Positions 50,201 to 59,200 of a DNA stretch of 64,000 bases are shown here, one piece after another (within the stretch, counting starts at the first letter, position 1; every line of letters starts with the position of its first letter). Below the pieces are notes generated by a model. That model searched no databases, was not told where the DNA came from, and saw only the letters and a program-made list of their open reading frames with translations. This DNA is from Heterobilharzia americana (Eukaryota; Platyhelminthes; Trematoda; Strigeidida; Schistosomatidae): NCBI GenBank assembly GCA_944470555.2, contig OX104127.1, positions 29,093,661 to 29,157,660 of the forward strand, given 5' to 3'. The position numbers and the translations under genes were made by a program.

Positions 50201-53200
50201 GTTGAAGTATGTGTAGCAGGATTGCACTAGTTGGACATTAAACGGACTGCTGAAGAGATATTGTATTCCAATCTGTGACTACCTAAATGTATGCATTCTT
50301 CAGGAATTTTCAGCTCTTACATTTCCATGAATCATAGATAATAAGTATATTGAGGTATACACTACTCATTAAATGGAACGAACTAAATAACTAAGATGAA
50401 TACGAAAAGCTGTAGAAGAGTTTTCGGTGGGTACTGTCTAACCTTCCAAATCAAGCTGAAAGCCTCAAAGAAGCTGGTGAGGAACCACAGTTGAAGTTCA
50501 ACATCCAGAACAGTAATTGGAGGACGAAACTAGAAACGACATCTTCACGTCAGGCATCAGGAAATGGGACATTAAGCAACATCCCTGAAGAAACCTCCGT
50601 GGAAGAACACTGAAACTCTTTGAAAGCTATGTGGAAAGAAACCTGCACAACCGTATTAGGAAGGAAGAAGAAACATGGCAGGACAAGGAATGGATCTTGA
50701 CGGACACATGGAAACGGATAGAAGAGAGGAAGATGGCGAAACAGAAGATAAACCATTGCAAGGATAAACAACGAAAAGAGGAACTGAATACAAGTTACAA
50801 AACACTACACTGGACAAAGAAGTGAAGGAGAGAACACGGAAAGACAAAAGACACTTCTACGACACACTGTCAAGTGAAGTAGAACAGGCTGCATGTAGGG
50901 GAGACTAAGACCTGACAACATTATATCAAATAACCAGGTTACTATCTGGGAGGGAATATATCAACACAGATGAAACCAACAAAAGATAAATAGTGAAGGA
51001 AACTTAGTTACCAAAGAGGAAAAACAAAGGGAACGATGGGCTGACCACTTCGAAACACTCTTGAATCGACCATCACCACCACGACCACCTGCAACCCGTC
51101 CAGAAATACCACCAGCAACACAGCGACAGAACTATCAGAAAAACCCTCCGACAAAAACAGAAGCGGTCTTGAATGTCACGAAGTTACTGAAAGCCAAGAA
51201 AGCAGCAGCACCAGATGGAATTCCGCCAGAAGCGCTGAAAATAGACGCCGAGACAACAGTGGACATGCTCACACTACTGTTGCAGAAGGTTTGGAAGGAA
51301 GGGAAGGTATCTGCCAATTGGAAGTAGGACTACCTTTTCAAACTCCAAAAGAAGAGTGACTTAAGTCTTTGTAAGAATTGGCTTGGAATCATGCTCCTGT
51401 CCCTCTCCACCCCAAGCAAAATATTAAGCCACATCATCCTGGAGAGACTAAAATATGCTCTCGATTCAAAATTATGACCTGAACAGGTTGGCTGACTGGA
51501 TTCAGGAAGTACGAATCATGTGTGGATCAACTTGCAACACTTCGCTACGCATCATCATAGAATGGCAGTTAACGCCTTACCTCAACTTCATCGACTTTGA
51601 AAAGGACTTCGACGGCGTAAACCGAGAAGTAATTTGACAGCTGCTTCGACACTACGGTTTTCGTGCCACGAACCCTTATCAACCTCATTCAACAACTATA
51701 TGACTACGCCACATGCCAAGTGATTCACAATGGAAAGCTCAGCTCACTGATACTTTTAAAGTGAAGACAGGAGTAAGTCAAGGTTGCCGCCTACGGTCAC
51801 CGATGATCTTCCTGATTGTAGTCGACTGGACTGAACCATGCAACAAACTGTGAGGAGCGAGAAAAGGGGCATACGCTGGCTGGATTGATGAAAAGAGTCT
51901 AGACGATTTCGATTATACCGATGATGATTTATGTGTAATATCGCACAAACTCGAAGATCTACAGACGAAAACCAAAGAGTTGGCAGAAGAGGCAGAGCAG
52001 CGAAGACTGGACTTCAATTGAATGTAGAAAAGAGAGAGATGATGAAGATACGCGACCAGCAGCAACAATAACAACAACAACAACAAGCACCAATCGTCAT
52101 CAACGGGAGAAACCTGGAGGAAGTTTTCTCGTTCACCTACCCAGGCAAGGCAGCATGGTTTCAACTACAGGTGGTGGCGGCACAGATGAGGACGTCAAAG
52201 CCAGGATCGGAAAGACAGCAAGACAGGTCTTCATCAAACTAAAATCAGTGTGGAGATCTGCTGCACTGCACTCAGCTCAAAGAACAAGATCCGGATTTTC
52301 AATATTAATGTTAAGTAAGTCAGCGCTTCTATGTGATGGTTGAGAGACTTGGCGTGTTACTAAAAGCATTTCTAACGAACTGCAGACATACATCGAGTGC
52401 CTACTTTTTATACTGGAGATCAGATGACTAGGATGATAAGAATAAGCAACAAGAAACTCTGGATGGTGACCAACCAACCAAGAAGTTATCGCTCAACACG
52501 TATGCAGAAGGAAGTGGAGATGGATTGGACTGGGCATGCACTGAGAAGACCATTTGGGGACATCACGCGCCAGGTCGTGGAGTGGAACCCGCTTGGGAAA
52601 CGACGAGTTGGGTGTCCGAGGATGACATGGAGGAGATCTTGTGAGGAAGAAATGAAAGCTTGTGAGCAGTCGTGGAGCCAGGTTCAAAAGACTGCAGAGA
52701 GCAGAGTGGAATGGAGACGTTCTACTGAAGCCCTATTTTCCATTAGGAACCTAAGGGGCAAGTAATAATAATAATAACACTATTTCGATTCACATTCTCG
52801 AACGTTTCGGCGACCTACTGATGAACCCTGTTGCGATCAAAAATGTTTCTGTATCCTCTAGAGTGATCATGCACTCATGAACTCAAACTTGATTCCGGTG
52901 TTTAACTTTTTGTTATCTGTTAGAAGCCTTTGGTCAAGAATGTCTCAGTCATCAATCAGAATGTGATAAACGCTCGTTACGTAACACTATGACGAAGTAA
53001 GTTTGTTCCCCAAATTCTTCGTCAACAACATTAATATGACCCTGGCATAGATTTGTGCTGCAAACCAAGTATCTAGTGATAGCTGGATATCACTGATGAC
53101 TGATTTTTTTGATGAATAGGTTGTGTTCTCTGAGTTGGAGTGTTTAATCGTGGAGCTTTCGTTGTCATTCAAGACAACATCGTTAGCACGAACTTCAGAA

Positions 53201-56200
53201 AGTTTGTACTGACTTCATCTAAAATGACAACAAAAACTCCGGGATTAAACAATCTAGCTCAGAAAAGACGTCATCAAATTATCCTCCTTAGCTGCAAATA
53301 TTCTCCATTATCTCAAGAACTTTATAGTGTTTTGAGTAAATTGCGGTCCTAACAAAGTTTTCTGTCTAAACTTGAAATAACAAATACTTCATTACAAACT
53401 AGAAATTATTATTGAGTTAAAATTTTTTATGGAGTTTCATGAATGATGATACTGTTGTGCATATGATTGAAATGTTTATTAGGTTAAACTTAAGTTGAGG
53501 AGAAAATATCACTACAGGTGATATCGACTCTCTAAATTCTATGTTAACGAGAACAGGATGAAGTAATGGAGATTTGTAGCTACGAGGATAGGGATGGTTT
53601 GTTGTTCCTCGAGCTTTCGTTTTTCGGGATGACATATCCACAATACGTTTTATCAGATTTCGGGATAACGATGTATAACACGTGTCAAATTAATGTCTAT
53701 CTATGTGTTCAATACTAAGTTATACATTTTTTCAGTCATTTAGATCTTCTTCGGAAAACGAATGGACAGTCGCTCAACGGCATAATTGGGATGTTGGTTG
53801 TAACAATATCTTGCCAATATTAAGTCCACCAACTAGTAGTAGAAGTGCTTCTACCAGTACCGATGGTATCTCGTCAGATAATAAAACTTCATCAAAGACT
53901 GGACAACAACAAGCACCAGATACTGTTTACGCTGGTCATTTGGCTAGCTTCATGGATTTCATTATGGTAAGCGTTTCGATTTTGCCTTACATTGATGTCA
54001 TGTTTTGCATGTAGAAAGAAGGTGCTTCGGTAAAGTGACTAGATTTAACAGTTTCTTATCCTTCCAAATGCTACATAGATATAAGCCAGCATCACCAGTA
54101 AAGCATCACTGTAATAGCTGATTTACTATCCGTTGCCTAATTCATTTACCTCTGTTATCCAAAATGTGATATATGATCCTTATACCCTCATCTCTTTCAC
54201 TGATTAGTACTTTTTCTGGCATTTCCCCTTGATTGAGAATAGATCGCGTTTACGTTGAAACACACAAAATCATGATAAATCAGAATGTTGTAGTGTAGGT
54301 TAACTAATTAGTTCACTACGTGGAGATAATGTAAAGAGTGATTAGATGGTTGGATAATGAAGTATACATGTGAATGGTGTCTGATTAGCAATAATTTCGA
54401 ATCTCAAAATATAAGGGGAAAAAATCTACAGATTTCCGTTGAACAGTTCACTTCCTTTAGGCTAAAATGCATAGTATATAAGTTAAATGAGCAGTGATGA
54501 ATATTTTTAGAGTCAATTAGCATTCGATTTAAGATGTTGCTTCTTTCCAGTTATCTTTGATTGTCATCTAGTGTATATGGCTCAACACCATGTTAAGAAT
54601 CTTATATAACCACCAATAGATGTACCAGCTTGAATGGTTGATCTTGCTGATATGCCCTTATTCAATGCGATAAATTAACTAGAATAATAGTCATAGGATG
54701 GATAGAAGAGGTTTGAATATAGTCGAAATTCATCCTTTTAGTCTCTTATTGTAGGTTTGATTTGTGTAGAAAAGTATTGTCTTTTTCTAAGTGCAGCTAC
54801 AGGGTCGACACAATTAGAGCATTACTTTCAGTATATACATCATATTCTACGAATATTGAAACCATATTTATAACGTGCGGTTGTTTACTTACTGGTTTAC
54901 GCTATAAACTCTCAAGAAAATCCACGTATCTGGCACTATGTTTTACTTCTGTGCCATGTATTTGAAATGGGTAGAAAGCAAAGCTTATCTCAGTGTATGA
55001 TATCTATGTTCATAAAATCATTTATTGAATATACTTGCATCAGTGTATGCTTTCATGACAGAAAACTAACAGTGATTGTTGTGCACTTTGTTCAATCTTC
55101 TAACAGAAAAACACCGTCTATTTTGATACATGGTAGTTGACCTTGTCGTCTATGAAACATTCTACTTTTTTTAACACTAAAAATGGTATTTTTCGTAGGA
55201 TTAACAGCAGAATGCTGACATTTTTGAATCATTTTCGACCACGTAAGTTTTCACACTATTCTCCTTGTATTCAACGATTCTATTAAAGCATGCCGTTTAT
55301 TTGCTCACTTGTATAGCATAAACTTAGTGTTTGTCCTGGCTATGTAATGGCACTACACGATATCAAACTGCTGTTATTGCGTTTCGCATGCAATCGAACA
55401 TTTACTTTGGAAACTGGTGGTGGTGGTAAAGAGAGTAACATGCAGCTATTACCACACCTAATGCAAGTAAGTAAATACATTTGTAATCATTATCGTTCTT
55501 CTTATGATTCTTATTAGGCTGTTGTTTGTGTCTTCTAAATAACCGCCTACATATTATATCTCTTTGATGACCTCATAAGTCCTGAAGAAATACTCAAGAT
55601 AGGGCTGAGGTTACTTACGTCGCAATATCAAGGGTATTATGGCAAACTTCTATATATGAATTAATATCAGTTGGTCCAATCCATCTACCTGGTATAGTTT
55701 TATGTAGTAGCCTATGAGTTACAATTATTGTCTGTGAACTTATGGTATTGTACTGTCGCCTAAGTTGAAATAAGTCGCAAGAGGATTCGGACCTAGGGAC
55801 CATCGGCTAAATTTCGAATGCCCAGGTCGTTGCGATACAGTTTACAATGTGAACATGTATTCAGTTCAGTTGTATAATATTTGATTACAATTGTTTGATG
55901 ATATGGGGATATTTTCTGTGTTTCGTAATTTTTCCTACCACAACACCCATTTTATTATGGAATCACCATGCAGAACTATCCAATCATCACACTTTGGAAT
56001 GCTGTTCAAAGCATTTAGATCACTGGATTATAAAACGAATTTTCGTTTTTTTTTTCAAAAGTAAAATCATTTCCTACTTCTGTACTTCTATTCATCTATC
56101 GTAAATCTTGTTCTTGAATGAAATACTGGAAGACTGAAGTGGTCCTGAGAAGATAAAGGAATGAATAACAGGTGGTTATAGAGTGTTTGACTGTCAGTGT

Positions 56201-59200
56201 GAGTCATGATAGGAGTCGTAGTCTCCGTTCTTTTCTTGAGAGAGTAAGATTTCCCAATTTGAAATTGTGTCGTAACTGATTTTCGTTCACATCAATGTAA
56301 TTTAATTGGGTGTCTATATTAATTCTTCAGAGCTTAGTCTCCTGTGAATTTATTTATTTAAAAGTGATATTTTATTTTACACAGGTCTACTTACACTCAC
56401 TATTGATGAGCTCTCATGTCGACCAAGAACTGGAAGCTTTAAAACAGTTTGCTGAAGTTCCTCCAGCTTAGTAAGTTACTCATAGTTTATGTTTTGCTCA
56501 GTGAATATTTCATGTTATCGTATGGTTATTCATTGCACAGCAAGTTTTATTTAAAATCTGTTGTGAAACGGGCTTTTTGTTGGAATGTTTTACCTAATAA
56601 ACTGATTAGGATAACCTTATTTGGCAGGAACTGTTATTCAAGTTCAGAAAAAACAACATGGATACTGAGTTGAATCACTCGCCTTTGGATCGCTGATACG
56701 GGCAATCTACTAATCATACTGAAGACTGGGCTGCTAATTGGGTCTCAACGTCACTTTAGGCAACTACATGCTATGTTCTATTTATAACGTTTTCTTACTC
56801 CCGGGTACAAGATTACATGGCTAAGTCTAGAACTAACAAAGCTTATTGAAGCTGACTATATTCTGATGGGAGATCATAACTACAGGGTAATACTACTCAT
56901 GAACTGGCATCATTTAGAGAACTACTCAAAACCTTCGAGCACCGGACAGCTGACTGGTCCCAATCGGAAGCTTAAGTGTATGAGGTTTCAGAATGTTTAT
57001 CTGAGTCATGTAGGGAAATGTAGACTTCCTGGTTAGGGCCCACATGACATCTGAGAACGATTGTTGGAGACTGTAGGCCATAAGGCCCAGAAATGACTTC
57101 AGTGGTGCTGATGCATCCACATATTATCATCTTAATCGTCATACCGAATTTCATCATCTTTGTATCTCTTGTTGTTCTCTTATGCTTTTCTACCACCATT
57201 GATAACTTTTTTCCTCATTTATCCATCTTTCATTTTTATGTCTTCTACCTTGATGTGTTGATGCGAGGTGTGGCTGAAACCGTTACTTTGTAACGCTAGG
57301 TTTCATGTTGATCCTGATTGATTGCATAGTTCAAACCGCAGTTAGAGTGGCAACAATGGATGCATTATTCAGCTTACAAAACATCGGTTGTTCGAAATCC
57401 TACAAACTAAATGCTAATATATCTAATGCAATACTTAACTAATTGAACACGTCAGCATATCACAGCTGTAATTGTTTCATATCCCCTCATTTGTAAGTGG
57501 TTAAGCAAATGGCGACTCGTTAAAAAGGAGCTGGATGGGGGATAATAGACTACAAACGCATGGGAGACGTGAAATTAGTATGGTAAGATATTTGAATTTG
57601 AGGTCTACACCAAGAATGAGTGCGTGTCTCTACCTCCATCCTTATCACGTAGTCTTCAACCTCCAGCTTCCACATCGGTTGGCGAACCATTGAAAATCTA
57701 AAAGCAGGAGACAGCTATTCCTTTCTAGTATGAGACTCTTTGACAGTCTGCAACCACAATCTCACAAGGGACCAAATTTCAAGCCTCTCACCTAACTTGC
57801 TCGACACCATAAGTTTTGACTTTCTATTAATACCTTTACAACTTTATGAAAAATTCCATGCTTGTTGAATTAGTTTGCTACAGTGAATCTATGGTTCATT
57901 GAGTCAAATGCTTGTTTTTTAAGTAGCAATTCGTGGATTGGAACTCCTTTTCACTACGGTTTAAGCTGCTTTTACTAGCCTTCACACAGTGGGTATGACC
58001 CATTCTGTACTCCTACATAGATATATAAACCTACGTAAATATGAACGCTTTTTATTCTCATCACATTATCTGTCTGTTTTTATAGTTGGATGAATTCAGA
58101 TAAATGTTGGAATACTACTGGACCATTATATCGTATAGTAGCCGCTTTACATTTATGGTCACACGATGAATGGCTTAAAAATCGAGTAATCATGTTGCGA
58201 AGTTTATTGTATATGGCTGTGGGACGTTCAAACAACCCAACTAGTTCTAATGAAGTTTCTATGTCATCAAATAGCACTAATGATAGCCGATTTGCAATAA
58301 TTAAACCATATCTAAATTACTTCGGTCTTATCGATTCTGCTTATGAATATTTATTCAAAGTAAGCTTGATTTATTGCTTATTATTGTATGTATTGTATTC
58401 CCTATTTTACTTGATTATTGTTTCACTGGTTACCATATATTTTTGCACTTTATTCAAAGTTTATGAAGTACAGGAAATCGTACTATGGAAATGAAAACAC
58501 TGAAGGAGGAGGGAGAAGGAGTACTTCGAAGTTTTAAATGTTTGGATCATTCTGAGATAAGAGGGAGTAGCTCCTAAGAATATCTATTGTATTTACTGTA
58601 ACTAAATTACATAGTAGACATCTTTCTGTTGGAATTTCTTTCTATCTTCCTGCACATTTTAGGGATTACCCTACTACGTGGTATTTAAAAGAAATTTCTT
58701 GTCTGTAACACTGTCAACAAAATAGTCTGTTAATTGCGTTCAGTTAAAATGTTTCATATCTAACAAAGGAAAACTGAAGCTTTCAAACCGGCTATAGTTA
58801 TACTGCATGGTTTGTTTGTTGACTGTTTCATTTACATAGATATTCAGGTCAGCTGTGGTCTATCAGCTAGTGAAATTGTGACACTGATGATAATTATCAG
58901 CTTACCCAATCTATGATACTGTTATGAAATTTTATAACGCTTCACGAACATGGCTTTATTATATCAATGCATTTTTTTTGTTAAAACTACTGCAAGTAGA
59001 CAGCATTGGAATTACTCGAAGTATTCAGTTGCTAATGCCTTCGAAGCAAGATTTTTATTCAGTAGAACCGGTTGGTGGCTAGTGTTGACCTAAATGAAAA
59101 ACTTTAAGGTGAAGAAAGTTAATAAGTGTGTGAATTTTCAAATCTGCATTGACTTTTGTTGTCGATATGTTTCACTTATTTCCTAATGATCAACTACTTT

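Noticed and set aside
53140..53352. Candidate exon between the hemi-RING exon and exon 27
   Set aside because: Direct joining of 49562 to 53736 keeps the residue spacing between the zinc ligands and the EW pair seen in human UBR4; the ORF has no homology.
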